Assembly: GCF_007003975.1 (NCBI RefSeq)
Contig: NZ_VFTC01000009.1
Location: forward strand, 124,001 to 188,000
DNA: 64,000 nt
From: Mesorhizobium sp. WSM4306
Lineage (GTDB): Bacteria > Pseudomonadota > Alphaproteobacteria > Rhizobiales > Rhizobiaceae
Reading direction: 5' to 3'
The first letter of the stretch is position 1, and every line of letters starts with the position of its first letter. The translations under genes and the position numbers were made by a program. Positions 18,183 to 26,855 of this stretch are shown piece after piece. Under the pieces are notes generated by a model that worked only from the letters and a program-made list of their open reading frames with translations, had not been told where the DNA came from and did not search any database.

Positions 18183-19652
18183 ATGCTCAAGGCGAATACC
18201 GACATCATCAGGCTGAACGGCGCCGAAAAACATTTCGGCGCCGTTCGTGCCCTTAACGGCGTCGACTTCCATGTTGTCACAGGCGAATGCGTCGGGCTGG
18301 TCGGCCATAACGGCGCCGGCAAGTCGACGCTGATGCATATGGTGGCCGGCACGCTGCGGCCGGATGGCGGTGAGATCGCGGTGCGCGGCAATGCGGAAAT
18401 CGATTACTCGGTGGCGCGCGCGCTCAAGCTCGGCATACGCTGCGTGTTCCAGGAACTGTCGCTGTGCCCGAACCTAAGCATTGCGGAGAATACGCGCATC
18501 AATCACCCGGCGCTGACCGGCCTCGGCTGGCGGCGCAAGGCGGCTTCTCTCATCGCCGCCAAGCTCGACGAAATCTTTCCGGATCACGGCATCTCGGCCG
18601 ACGATATTGCCGGGGATCTCTCCATCGGCCGGCGGCAGATGGTCGAGGTGGCGCGTGCCTTCACGGTGACGCGCGATCCGCTCGACCTGGTTATCCTCGA
18701 CGAGCCGACCTCCTCGCTCGACGCGCATACGGCGGGCCAACTGCTCGCCTTCGTGCGCCGCTTCGTCGCCGCCGGCGGCAGCTGCATCCTGATCTCGCAT
18801 GTCTTGGGCGAGGTGCTGCAGAATGCCGATCGCATCGTGGTGATGCGTGACGGCAAAGTGGTCGCCACGGACGCGGCAAAGGCGTTCGACCGCGACCGGC
18901 TGGTGGCGACCATGGGCGGCGCCGAGGCACGCGAGAAGATCGCTGCGGAAATCGCTGCCGCCAGACCTGCGGACAGCCCTGTCAGGGTGCGGGCGCGGCC
19001 TGCCCGGCAAGAGGACGGCAAGGAGCTTGTCGCGCGGGCCGGCGAGATCATCGGCCTTGCCGGGCTTGCCGGCCATGGCCAGACGGATCTGTTGCTGGCG
19101 ATCTTTGCCGCCGCTACGCGCAGAAAGCCCGGCATCGAGGTGACGGCGCCGGTGGCGCTGGTGGCCGGCGACCGGCAATCGGACGGCATCTTTGCGCAAT
19201 GGTCGATCTCGGAAAACATCGGCATCCGCTCGCTGGCGCAGCTGCGCAAAGGCCTGCTGATCTCGCCGCAGCGCGAGGCAGCACTTGCCGAATTCTGGAA
19301 GCAGAAGATCGGCATCCGCACACCAGATATGACCAACAACATCTTTTCACTGTCTGGCGGCAACCAGCAGAAGGCGCTGTTTGCCCGGGCGCTGGGCTCG
19401 GATGCGCAGATCGTGCTGATGGACGACCCGATGCGCGGCGTCGATATCGGCACCAAGCTCGAAGTCTACGATCTCGTGCGCGAGGAAGCGGCCAAGGGCC
19501 GGACCTTCCTCTGGTACACCACCGAGACCGAAGAGCTCGACAATTGCGACCACGTCCACGTCTTCAAGAATGGCCGCATCGTCGCCAATCTGACGCGCGA
19601 CGAGCTGACGGAGGAAAAGATCATCCAGTCCTCATTCGGCGATGCGGCCTGA
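18183..19652 (+). CDS. Sugar ABC transporter ATP-binding protein, double ABC domain (RbsA/XylG-like)
   Basis: Two ABC modules are fused in 489 residues. Module 1 has Walker A 'GHNGAGKST', signature 'LSIGRRQMVEVARAF' and Walker B 'LVILDEPTSSLD'. Module 2 has a degenerate Walker A ('GLAGHGQTD'), signature 'LSGGNQQKALFARAL' and 'IVLMDDPMRGVD' with Asp in place of the catalytic Glu, the usual asymmetry of this family. The ATG at 18183 puts the first strand at the N-terminus; longer forms would overlap the binding-protein gene. It energises the two permeases that follow. Confidence 0.92.
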   Translation: MLKANTDIIRLNGAEKHFGAVRALNGVDFHVVTGECVGLVGHNGAGKSTLMHMVAGTLRPDGGEIAVRGNAEIDYSVARALKLGIRCVFQELSLCPNLSIAENTRINHPALTGLGWRRKAASLIAAKLDEIFPDHGISADDIAGDLSIGRRQMVEVARAFTVTRDPLDLVILDEPTSSLDAHTAGQLLAFVRRFVAAGGSCILISHVLGEVLQNADRIVVMRDGKVVATDAAKAFDRDRLVATMGGAEAREKIAAEIAAARPADSPVRVRARPARQEDGKELVARAGEIIGLAGLAGHGQTDLLLAIFAAATRRKPGIEVTAPVALVAGDRQSDGIFAQWSISENIGIRSLAQLRKGLLISPQREAALAEFWKQKIGIRTPDMTNNIFSLSGGNQQKALFARALGSDAQIVLMDDPMRGVDIGTKLEVYDLVREEAAKGRTFLWYTTETEELDNCDHVHVFKNGRIVANLTRDELTEEKIIQSSFGDAA

Positions 19653-19653
19653 G

Positions 19654-20631
19654 ATGACGGCAATCGCTCCCGGCACGATCCCACGATCTTCGCCTCGCGG
19701 CAGTGCAGCTCGCGCCCGCCTGCTGCGCAGTCTTTTGCCGGCGCTGTCGCTGGCGCTGGTGCTGATCGCCATTGCCTGGCTCAACCCGCGCGCCATCAGC
19801 TATTTCGGCTTCAGCCTGATGCTCAATCTGGCGATCCCGATCGCGCTGGCGACGATCGCGCAGATGTTCGTCATCGCCGGTAATGAGCTCGATCTGTCGA
19901 TCGGCACCTTTGTCGGTTTCGTCGGCTGCGTTACCGCGACATGGCTGAAGGATGCGCCGCTGCTTGGCGTGATCGTCCTGCTCGGCTCCATCGGCGTCTA
20001 CGCGCTGCTCGGTGCGCTGATCCATCTGCGCAATCTGCCGTCGATTGTGGTGACGCTGGGCATGAGCTTCGTCTGGCAGGGCCTGGCCATCCTGGTTCTG
20101 CCCAAGCCGGGCGGCAAGGCGCCGGACTGGCTGCTGGCGCTGATGTCCTTCAAGCCGCCCTTCATTCCGTTCCCGATCATCGCCGCGCTGGTGATCGCGG
20201 CAGTGGTGCATTTCGGCCTGATGCGCACGTCCTACGGCGTCATCCTGCGCGGCTCCGGCGGCAATCCGGCGGCGCTGCGGCGAGCCGGCTGGTCGCTGCT
20301 TCGAACCAAGATCGTGCTGTTTGCGCTGACCGGCCTGTTCGGCGTGCTGTCCGGCATGGCGCTGATCGGCATCACCACTTCGGCCGATGCCAATATCGGC
20401 AATGGCTACACGCTGCTGGCGATTGCCGGCGTCATCCTCGGCGGCGGCGAATTCGTCGGCGGCCGGGTGTCGCCGATCGGCGCCGTGCTCGGCGCACTGA
20501 CGCTGGCGCTGGCGGCGTCGCCGCTGCTCACCTTCATGCACATCCCGCCGGACTGGCAGGTCGCCGCCAACGGCGCCATCCTGATCATCGTGCTGGCGGC
20601 TCGGGTGCTGATCAGCCGCAGGGAGAGGTAG
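19654..20631 (+). CDS. Sugar ABC transporter permease (RbsC-like), first
   Basis: The 325-residue polytopic inner-membrane protein belongs to the BPD_transp_2 group. Family landmarks are 'MFVIAGNELDLSIGTFVGF', 'YGVILRGSGGNPAALRRAG' and the glycine-rich 'GVILGGGEFVGGRVSPIGAV'. The ATG at 19654 lies one base after the ATPase stop. It pairs with the next permease to form a heterodimeric channel. Predicted TM count is about nine to ten. Confidence 0.9.
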   Translation: MTAIAPGTIPRSSPRGSAARARLLRSLLPALSLALVLIAIAWLNPRAISYFGFSLMLNLAIPIALATIAQMFVIAGNELDLSIGTFVGFVGCVTATWLKDAPLLGVIVLLGSIGVYALLGALIHLRNLPSIVVTLGMSFVWQGLAILVLPKPGGKAPDWLLALMSFKPPFIPFPIIAALVIAAVVHFGLMRTSYGVILRGSGGNPAALRRAGWSLLRTKIVLFALTGLFGVLSGMALIGITTSADANIGNGYTLLAIAGVILGGGEFVGGRVSPIGAVLGALTLALAASPLLTFMHIPPDWQVAANGAILIIVLAARVLISRRER

Positions 20632-20633
20632 CG

Positions 20634-21581
20634 ATGACGCTGGTGAAATCGCTGGCTGCCAAACCCTGGATCTGGTCCTTCCTCGGCGCGTTGCTGGTCT
20701 GGCTGGCGACCATCTCCTTCACCGGCGGCTACGGCGGCGGCGGCATGGTGACGGCCGCACTTTCGCTCGCTGTCTTCACCGTCATCGTCGGCGTCGGCCA
20801 GATGTTCGTCATCACGCTTGGCCCAGGCAATGTCGACCTGTCGCTGCCGGCCAATATCGGGCTCGCCAGCGCCGTTGCCATGAAGGTGATGGGCGGCAGC
20901 GATTCCATGATCGTTGTCGGGCTGTTGGCAGCCCTCGCCTGTGGTGCGGCCATCGGCGCCGTCAACTATCTCTTGATCTGGGCGCTCAGGATTCCGCCGA
21001 TCATCGCCACGCTGTCAGCCAGCTTCATCATCCAGTCGATCGACATCAGCTACGGACGCGGCCTGCAGATCAAGCCGCCGCCGGGCTTTGCCGACTTCGC
21101 CAACTGGCAAATACTCGGCATTCCGGTGCTGGCCATCCTGACCGTGCTTTTCACCATTGCTGCTGCCATCGCTTTGCAGCGCATGATCTATGGCCGCTCG
21201 GTGCTGGCCATTGGCCAGAACATCCGCGCCGCTTGGCTGGCCGGCGTCAATGTCGGCCGCATCCGGTTCCTCACCTACACGCTGTCGGGCGCGCTCGGCG
21301 GCATAGACGGCGCTCTGCTTGCAGGCTATTTCCGCGGCGCCAATGTCGATATCGGCAATGAGTACCTCTTGGCCTCGATCGCCGTCGTCGTCATCGGCGG
21401 CACCTCCGTTGCCGGCGGCAAGGCCAATGTTCCCGGCGTCTGGGGCGCGGCGCTGTTTCTGGTGCTGCTTTTGACCATGCTCAACACATTCGGCGTCAGC
21501 GCCGGCGTCCGGTTGCTGCTGACCGGCCTGATCATCGTCGGCGTCATCACCGTGGCTGGGGGCGAGAAGGCGATACGGTAG
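20634..21581 (+). CDS. Sugar ABC transporter permease (RbsC-like), second
   Basis: The 315-residue membrane protein has the same BPD_transp_2 landmarks as its neighbour: 'MFVITLGPGNVDLSLPANIG', 'GQNIRAAWLAGVNVGRIRF' and 'GGTSVAGGKANVPGVWGA'. A GGGAGAGG ribosome site precedes the ATG, which lies two bases after the previous stop. It ends the first ABC operon. Confidence 0.9.
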   Translation: MTLVKSLAAKPWIWSFLGALLVWLATISFTGGYGGGGMVTAALSLAVFTVIVGVGQMFVITLGPGNVDLSLPANIGLASAVAMKVMGGSDSMIVVGLLAALACGAAIGAVNYLLIWALRIPPIIATLSASFIIQSIDISYGRGLQIKPPPGFADFANWQILGIPVLAILTVLFTIAAAIALQRMIYGRSVLAIGQNIRAAWLAGVNVGRIRFLTYTLSGALGGIDGALLAGYFRGANVDIGNEYLLASIAVVVIGGTSVAGGKANVPGVWGAALFLVLLLTMLNTFGVSAGVRLLLTGLIIVGVITVAGGEKAIR

Positions 21582-21612
21582 GAGGGCGAGCCCGCAGGAA
21601 ACGCCGCCAAAT

Positions 21613-21637
21613 TTGACCATGTGGACAAAAGTCCGCA
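21613..21637 (+). promoter_or_regulatory. Promoter/operator candidate for the BMP-type operon
   Basis: A TTGACC element (21613-21618) overlaps the edge of an inverted repeat TGTGGAC-AAAA-GTCCGCA (21620-21637) with one mismatch. It lies 72 bases upstream of the BMP-family binding-protein gene, a plausible place for an operator. No regulator for this operon is adjacent. Confidence 0.3.
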
Positions 21638-21708
21638 CCCGTTCCATAGTTCCGTGTCTGATTTCAGAACAGCCGGCTCGACACGGCTGTCAAACAGAGG
21701 GGCACCAT

Positions 21709-22734
21709 ATGGAAAACCGGAAAGACAAATTGCAATCGACCGGCCTGTCGCGGCGCGACGTGCTGGAACTCGGCGCACTCGGCCTGGCTGCGGTCATGCT
21801 GCCGACTGCCGCCTTCGCCAAGGACAAGAAGCTCAAGGTTGCGGCGATCTTCGCCACGCCGATCGAGGAGCCGTGGGACAACCAGATCCACGTCGCCTTG
21901 CAGAAGGCCGAGAAGGAACTCGGCATCGAATACAAATGGTCGGAAAAGGTGCAGACCGCCGATTTCAGCCGCGTCATGCGCGAATATGCGCAGGGCGGCT
22001 ACCAGCTGGTCCTGGGCGATGCCTTCGCCGCCGAGCGTGAATCGCGCCGCACGGCAAAACAGTTCCCGAAGACCGCCTTCCTGTTCGGCTCCGGCGCCGG
22101 ACCGGCCGAACCCAATTTCGGCGTCTTCGACAACTGGATCCACGAGCCGGCCTATCTCTCCGGCATGATCGCCGGCAAGATGTCGAAATCGGGCACGATC
22201 GGCGCCGTCGCGGCGATGGGCATTCCCGAAGTGAACCGGCTGGTCAACGCCTTCTTTGCCGGCGCCAAGGAGGTCAACCCGAACATCAAGAAGAAGGTCG
22301 CCTTCATCGGTTCCTTCTTCGACCCGCCGAAGGCCAAGGAAGCGGCGGTCGCCCAGATCGACGCCGGCGTCGACGTCATCTATGCCGAGCGCTTCGGCGT
22401 CATCGAGGCGGCGGTGGAGAAGAAGATCTACGCCATTTCCAACATGTCCGACCAGTCGAGCCTCGGCCCCGACACGGTCATCACCGGCCCGGTCTGGGAC
22501 ATGTATCCGACGGTCGAGCAGGCGATCAAACTGGTCAAGGCCGGTGTCTTCACCGCGCAGGACTATGGCGACTTCTCGCGCATGGCCAAGGGCGGTTCGT
22601 TCCTGGCGCCGTACCACAAATTCGACAAGACGCTGCCGGCGGACGTCAAGGATCTGGTCGAGAAGAAGAAGGCCGAGATCCTGGAAGGCAACTTCCGCGT
22701 GGATGTGGATGAGAACACGCCGGTCTCGGATTGA
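21709..22734 (+). CDS. BMP-family ABC transporter substrate-binding protein
   Basis: The 341-residue protein has a twin-arginine-type export signal ('LSRRDVLELGALGLAAVML', cut near AFA) followed by the BMP/Med lipoprotein-type fold: 'KVAAIFATPIEEPWDNQIH', 'FGVFDNWIHEPAYLSGMIAG', 'GVIEAAVEKKIYAISN'. Known members bind nucleosides, purines or similar compounds. The ATG at 21709 has an AGAGGGG ribosome site. It starts an operon with an ATPase and two permeases, interrupted by palindromic repeats. Confidence 0.9.
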   Translation: MENRKDKLQSTGLSRRDVLELGALGLAAVMLPTAAFAKDKKLKVAAIFATPIEEPWDNQIHVALQKAEKELGIEYKWSEKVQTADFSRVMREYAQGGYQLVLGDAFAAERESRRTAKQFPKTAFLFGSGAGPAEPNFGVFDNWIHEPAYLSGMIAGKMSKSGTIGAVAAMGIPEVNRLVNAFFAGAKEVNPNIKKKVAFIGSFFDPPKAKEAAVAQIDAGVDVIYAERFGVIEAAVEKKIYAISNMSDQSSLGPDTVITGPVWDMYPTVEQAIKLVKAGVFTAQDYGDFSRMAKGGSFLAPYHKFDKTLPADVKDLVEKKKAEILEGNFRVDVDENTPVSD

Positions 22735-22744
22735 GCGCCGGCTT

Positions 22745-22890
22745 CCCCCCTCCCTCGAGGGGAGGGTGGCCCGAAGGGCCGGGTGGGGTCCTCTGCGAAG
22801 TGCTCCATCTTGTTGAGTCATAGGTCGAGGCGGTTGAGGGGACCCCACCCGCCTCGCTTCGCTCGGCACCCTCCCCTCGAGGGGGAGGGG
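22745..22890. repeat. Long palindromic repeat (family C), copy 1
   Basis: The ends are near-inverted copies: CCCCCTCCCTCGAGGGGAGG at the left and CCCTCCCCTCGAGGGGGAGG at the right, with inner GGGTGGGGTC / GACCCCACCC arms and a 60-base centre. The related copy at 29037-29155 shares the arms but not the centre. It fills the gap between the BMP binding-protein gene and its ATPase and should fold into a very stable hairpin in the mRNA. Confidence 0.85.
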
Positions 22891-22909
22891 TATCAGCGCA
22901 GGAGCATCC

Positions 22910-24421
22910 TTGTCCGCCCCTCTCATCGAAATGCGCGGCATCACCAAGAGCTTCGGCGCCGTCAAGGCGAACGAGGGTGTCGACCTCAGCGTGGCCCCGG
23001 GTGAAATCCTCGGGCTGCTGGGGGAGAACGGCGCCGGCAAGACGACGCTGATGAACGTGCTGTTCGGCGCCTATGCGCCGGATGCCGGCGAGATCCTCAT
23101 CCAGGGCGAGCCTGTTCGGATCACCAGTTCGGCCGATGCGCTGGCTGCCGGCATCGGCATGGTGCACCAGCATTTTCATCTCGCGCCGCGGCTGATGGTG
23201 CTGGAAAACCTGTTGATCGGCATTCCCGGCAAATCCGGCCGCATCGACCGCGCGGGTGGACTTGCCCGGTTGTCCGGCATCAGCCGACAGCATGGGCTGA
23301 CGCTGGACCCTGATTTGCCGGTCTCGGCGCTGTCGGTCGGCGAGCAGCAGCGGCTTGAAATCGTCAAGGCGCTGTTTCGCGGCGCGAGGCTGTTGATCCT
23401 CGACGAGCCGACGGCGGTGCTGGCGCCGAGCGAGGTCGACGGGCTGTTTTCGGCATTGCGCTCGATGGCGGCGCAAGGCCTCGGCATCATCTTCATCTCG
23501 CACAAGCTGAACGAGGTGCGGGCGCTTACGCATCGCTGCACCGTGCTGCGGCATGGCCGTGTCGCCGGCCGTGTCGACGATCCGGGCAACACGACATCGG
23601 CTGAAATGGCGCAGCTGATGTGCGGCCACGAAATCGTGCCGCCGGCGAGAGGTCCGTCGACGCCGGGCGCTAATGTGCTGACGCTCGACGGTATTTCCAC
23701 CTCACGGCATTCGGGCACGCCGCTGCGCGAAGTATCGCTGTCGGTCCGCGCCGGCGAAATCCTCGGCATAGCTGGCGTTTCCGGCAATGGTCAGCGGGCG
23801 CTGGCCGAGGTGATTTCCGGCACGCGCGCGCCCGATGCTGGCGCGATGACGATAGCCGGCAAAGCAGTGACACGGTTCTCGCCGCGCGAGGTGCAGGGGC
23901 TCGGCCTTGGCCGCATCCCGGAAGATCGCATGACGACCGGGCTGGTGACCAATCTGCCGCTCGCCGATTCCATGGTGCTGCCGCGCATCGGCACCGAAGC
24001 CTTCAGCCGCAAGGGACTGCTCAAGCCGGATGCGATCCGCGCCTTCGCGGAAGAACAGATCAAGGCCTATGATATACGTTGCCCCGGGCCGATGACTCGG
24101 GCCGGCGCGCTGTCGGGCGGCAATCTGCAAAAGGCGCTGCTGGCGCGCGAGCTGGCCTTCGACCCGAAGGTTCTGATCGTCTCGCAGCCGACGCGCGGCC
24201 TCGACATCGGGGCGGCCCGTTTCATCCACGAAAAGTTCCTCGACATGCGCGCCAGGGGCTGCGGCATTGTCGTCATCGGCGAGGATCTGGAAGAACTGCT
24301 GGGGCTCTGCGATCGCATCGCGGTGATGTATGAGGGCCGCATCGCCGGCACGCTGGACAGCGCCGATGCGACCATTGCGCGGCTGGGGCTGTTGATGACC
24401 GGGGCGGAGGGGAGGGCTTAG
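22910..24421 (+). CDS. ABC transporter ATP-binding protein, double ABC domain (BMP/nucleoside type)
   Basis: The protein has 503 residues in two ABC modules. Module 1 has Walker A 'GENGAGKTT', Q-loop 'GMVHQHFHL', signature 'LSVGEQQRLEIVKAL' and Walker B 'LLILDEPTAVL'. Module 2 has degenerate Walker A 'GVSGNGQRA', signature 'LSGGNLQKALLAREL' and 'VLIVSQPTRGLD', where Gln replaces the catalytic Glu. This is the family's standard asymmetric pair. The start is a TTG at 22910 with AGGAG six bases upstream, placed just beyond the palindromic repeat. It powers the permeases at 24731 and 25783. Confidence 0.92.
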   Translation: MSAPLIEMRGITKSFGAVKANEGVDLSVAPGEILGLLGENGAGKTTLMNVLFGAYAPDAGEILIQGEPVRITSSADALAAGIGMVHQHFHLAPRLMVLENLLIGIPGKSGRIDRAGGLARLSGISRQHGLTLDPDLPVSALSVGEQQRLEIVKALFRGARLLILDEPTAVLAPSEVDGLFSALRSMAAQGLGIIFISHKLNEVRALTHRCTVLRHGRVAGRVDDPGNTTSAEMAQLMCGHEIVPPARGPSTPGANVLTLDGISTSRHSGTPLREVSLSVRAGEILGIAGVSGNGQRALAEVISGTRAPDAGAMTIAGKAVTRFSPREVQGLGLGRIPEDRMTTGLVTNLPLADSMVLPRIGTEAFSRKGLLKPDAIRAFAEEQIKAYDIRCPGPMTRAGALSGGNLQKALLARELAFDPKVLIVSQPTRGLDIGAARFIHEKFLDMRARGCGIVVIGEDLEELLGLCDRIAVMYEGRIAGTLDSADATIARLGLLMTGAEGRA

Positions 24422-24730
24422 CATGGAATTTCTCCCTCGGTTCTTGGCAGAAACCCCAAATGATCGTGCTCGCTATTGGCTGACTTTGGGCGTCAGCGCT
24501 GCCCCTCACCTGCCTGCCGGCATCCTCTCCCCGTATACAGACGGGGAGAGGGGCGCTCTCATCGCCGCCTTCGCCAACCACCGGCGTTGCAGGAAAAGTG
24601 CCGAGGCCGCAAACGGCCCCCTTCTCCCCGTCTCTATACGGGGAGAAGGTGCCGGCAGGCGGATGAGGGGCAGCACCAACGCCAAATATATCGGTTCGAC
24701 TACTGCGCCGAGGACGGAGGGCCATAGCTG
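24422..24730. other. 309-bp intra-operon gap filled mainly by a repeat
   Basis: Between the ATPase and first permease of the BMP-type operon, the only identifiable content is the family B palindrome (24498-24674). An open frame spans the gap but its translation derives from the repeat and has no independent support. Confidence 0.6.
24498..24674. repeat. Long palindromic repeat (family B), copy 1
   Basis: The left arm begins GCTGCCCCTCACCTGCCTGC with CTCTCCCCGTATA. The right arm is TATACGGGGAGAAGGTGCC followed by GGCAGGCGGATGAGGGGCAG. Together they make an imperfect palindrome of 177 bp. A second copy is at 46379-46513. It lies inside the BMP-type operon between ATPase and permease genes. Confidence 0.85.
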
Positions 24731-25786
24731 ATGTTTCGCCTCGAAGTCCGAACCTCGACGCCGGCCTGGTTCAATCTCGCTCTGCCGCTTTTGGCCATCG
24801 GCGCCACGCTTGTCCTGTGTAGCGGCCTGATCACTCTGGCCGGCGCCGGGGTGCTGGAAGCTTATGGCGTGATGCTGTCGGCCTCGTTCGGCGACAGCTA
24901 CGCCATCACCGAAACGCTGGTGCGCGCAGCGCCCATGATCTTCACCGGGCTGGCGGTCGCCGTCGCTTTCCGGGCCAAATTCTGGAACATCGGCGCGGAA
25001 GGCCAATTGCTGGCCGGCGCCGTCGCCAGCTGCTTTGTCGGCGCTATCCCGATGCCGGGGGCGCTCGCAATCCTGTTGATGGCGCTGGCGGGCGCTGCTG
25101 CCGGTGCCGCTGTCGCGCTGGTGCCAGCGACGCTGCGCGTAAAATTCAAGGTCGACGACGTCGTCAGCTCGCTGCTGCTCAATTCGGTCATCTACTACGC
25201 GCTGATGGCACTGATCGAGGGGCCGTGGAAGGACTCCTTCAGCGGCTATCCGATCTCGCCGCCGATCGAGGATTCGGCGAATTTCCCGGTGCTGCTCGAA
25301 GGCACAAGGCTGCATCTCGGCGTCGTCGCGGCGCTGGTCGCAGCACCCTTGATCTGGTTCCTGATCGTGCGCACCACGCTCGGCTTTCGCATCCGGGTCA
25401 CCGGCGAAAGCCCGGAGGCCGCCCGCTATGGCGGCATCCATGTCGAACGGGTGCTGATCTCGACGGCGCTGCTGTCGGGCGCGCTGGCCGGGCTCGCCGG
25501 CGTCGGCGAGGTCGGCGGCGTGCATTTTCAGGTGATGAGCGACATCTCGCCGGGCTACGGCTATTCCGGCATCGTCGTTGCCATGCTGGCCAGGCTCAAT
25601 CCGCTCGGCGTCGTGCCGGCGGCGATCTTCCTCGCCGCCGTCATGACCGGGGCCGAGGCGATGTCGCGCGCAACCGGCGTTCCGGCTTTCCTCAGTGACG
25701 TCATCCAGGGCACGGCGCTGCTGGCCATGCTGGTGGCGCTGCTGTTCACAGCCTATCGCATCCGCCGCGTCGGAGCCGCCCAATGA
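24731..25786 (+). CDS. ABC transporter permease (BMP/nucleoside type), first
   Basis: The 351-residue membrane protein is of the BPD_transp_2 type found with BMP binding proteins. Landmarks are 'FRAKFWNIGAEGQLLAGAVA', 'KVDDVVSSLLLNSVIYYALM', 'TGESPEAARYGGIHVERVL' and 'GYGYSGIVVAMLARLNPLGV'. These belong to the nucleoside-permease subgroup. Its stop overlaps the next start as ATGA. It forms the channel with the following gene product. Confidence 0.9.
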   Translation: MFRLEVRTSTPAWFNLALPLLAIGATLVLCSGLITLAGAGVLEAYGVMLSASFGDSYAITETLVRAAPMIFTGLAVAVAFRAKFWNIGAEGQLLAGAVASCFVGAIPMPGALAILLMALAGAAAGAAVALVPATLRVKFKVDDVVSSLLLNSVIYYALMALIEGPWKDSFSGYPISPPIEDSANFPVLLEGTRLHLGVVAALVAAPLIWFLIVRTTLGFRIRVTGESPEAARYGGIHVERVLISTALLSGALAGLAGVGEVGGVHFQVMSDISPGYGYSGIVVAMLARLNPLGVVPAAIFLAAVMTGAEAMSRATGVPAFLSDVIQGTALLAMLVALLFTAYRIRRVGAAQ

Positions 25787-26727
25787 GCGCGGTGTTCGAA
25801 CAGATCTTTCAGGTCGGTTTTCTCGCCGCCATTATCCGCATCGCCACGCCGCTGGCTTTCGCGACGCTTGGCGAAATGTTTTCCGAGCGGGCCGGTGTGC
25901 TCAATCTCGGCATTGAAGGCATCATGCTGCTCTCGGCGATGGCCGGCTTCACCGCCGCCAGCCTCAGCGGCAGCCTGTGGCTCGGCGTGCTGGCGGCTGT
26001 ATTGACCGGCATGCTGATGGGGGCGCTGCATGCGCTGTTCACGGTGGCGCTCGGCCTCAGCCAGCATGTCTGCGGCATCGGCGTTACACTGTTCTCGTCG
26101 GGCCTTGCCTATTTCCTCTACCGGCTGATCTTCGGCCAGCAATCGGTGCCGCCAAGCATCAAGGGATTCGCCACCCTACCGATCCCTCTGCTCTCGGACA
26201 TACCGGTACTCGGCCCCGCCGTGTTCAACCAGTTTGCACTGGTCTACATGGCCATCATCGCCATCCCGCTCGCCGCCTTCGTGCTCTACCGCACGCCATG
26301 GGGCCTGTCCGTGCGCATGGTGGGCGAGAATCCGCGTGCCGCGGATTCCGCCGGGGTCAGCGTCATTGCCACGCGCTTCCAGGCGGTCATCCTCGGCGGC
26401 GCGCTGATGGGGCTGGCCGGTGCCTTCCTTACCATGGCGCAGTTCAACGCCTTCACCTTCGGCGTCGTCTCCGGCCGCGGCTGGGTGGCGATCGCGCTGG
26501 TCGTGTTCGGCCGCTGGGACCCGTGGCGCTCGGCCGGTGCGGCGCTGCTGTTCGCCTTCGTCGATGCCTTGCAACTGCGCATGCAGGCGAGCGGGCTTGG
26601 GCATATCCCCTATGAGGCGTTCCTGATGCTGCCCTTCATCTTCACCATTGTGGCGATGGCGGTGATGTCGCGCAACGCGGTGGCGCCGTCCGCGCTGCTG
26701 AAGCCGTTCCGACGAGAAGAGCGTTAG
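25783..26727 (+). CDS. ABC transporter permease (BMP/nucleoside type), second
   Basis: The 314-residue membrane protein carries 'LGEMFSERAGVLNLGIEGIM', 'LGLSQHVCGIGVTLFSSGLA', 'VGENPRAADSAGVSVIATRF' and 'GRGWVAIALVVFGRWDPWRS', all typical of this permease subgroup. It overlaps the previous gene by four bases and closes the BMP-type operon. Confidence 0.9.
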   Translation: MSAVFEQIFQVGFLAAIIRIATPLAFATLGEMFSERAGVLNLGIEGIMLLSAMAGFTAASLSGSLWLGVLAAVLTGMLMGALHALFTVALGLSQHVCGIGVTLFSSGLAYFLYRLIFGQQSVPPSIKGFATLPIPLLSDIPVLGPAVFNQFALVYMAIIAIPLAAFVLYRTPWGLSVRMVGENPRAADSAGVSVIATRFQAVILGGALMGLAGAFLTMAQFNAFTFGVVSGRGWVAIALVVFGRWDPWRSAGAALLFAFVDALQLRMQASGLGHIPYEAFLMLPFIFTIVAMAVMSRNAVAPSALLKPFRREER

Positions 26728-26748
26728 ACGGGCTTGGCATCCTTTCCT

Positions 26749-26803
26749 CTCCCTCCGGCGGGGGGAGAGGTGGCTCGGCGAAGCCGAGACGGAGTGGGGG
26801 AAC
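26749..26803. repeat. Partial family C palindrome
   Basis: CCTCTCCCTCCGGCGGGGGG and the following GAGGTGGCTCGGCGAAGCCG, GACGGAGTGGGGG match one arm of the family C repeats, without a complementary partner arm. It sits in the gap between convergent genes, where it may also serve as a terminator. Confidence 0.6.
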
Positions 26804-26855
26804 CACCTGGCAACCGCCGCGAACGCAAATAGAAAGTGGACCAGGGCGAAGAGCC

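Noticed and set aside
24423..24731. Open frame of about 100 codons between ATPase and permease
   Set aside because: Its translation comes largely from the family B palindrome and has no recognisable homology or independent start signal.
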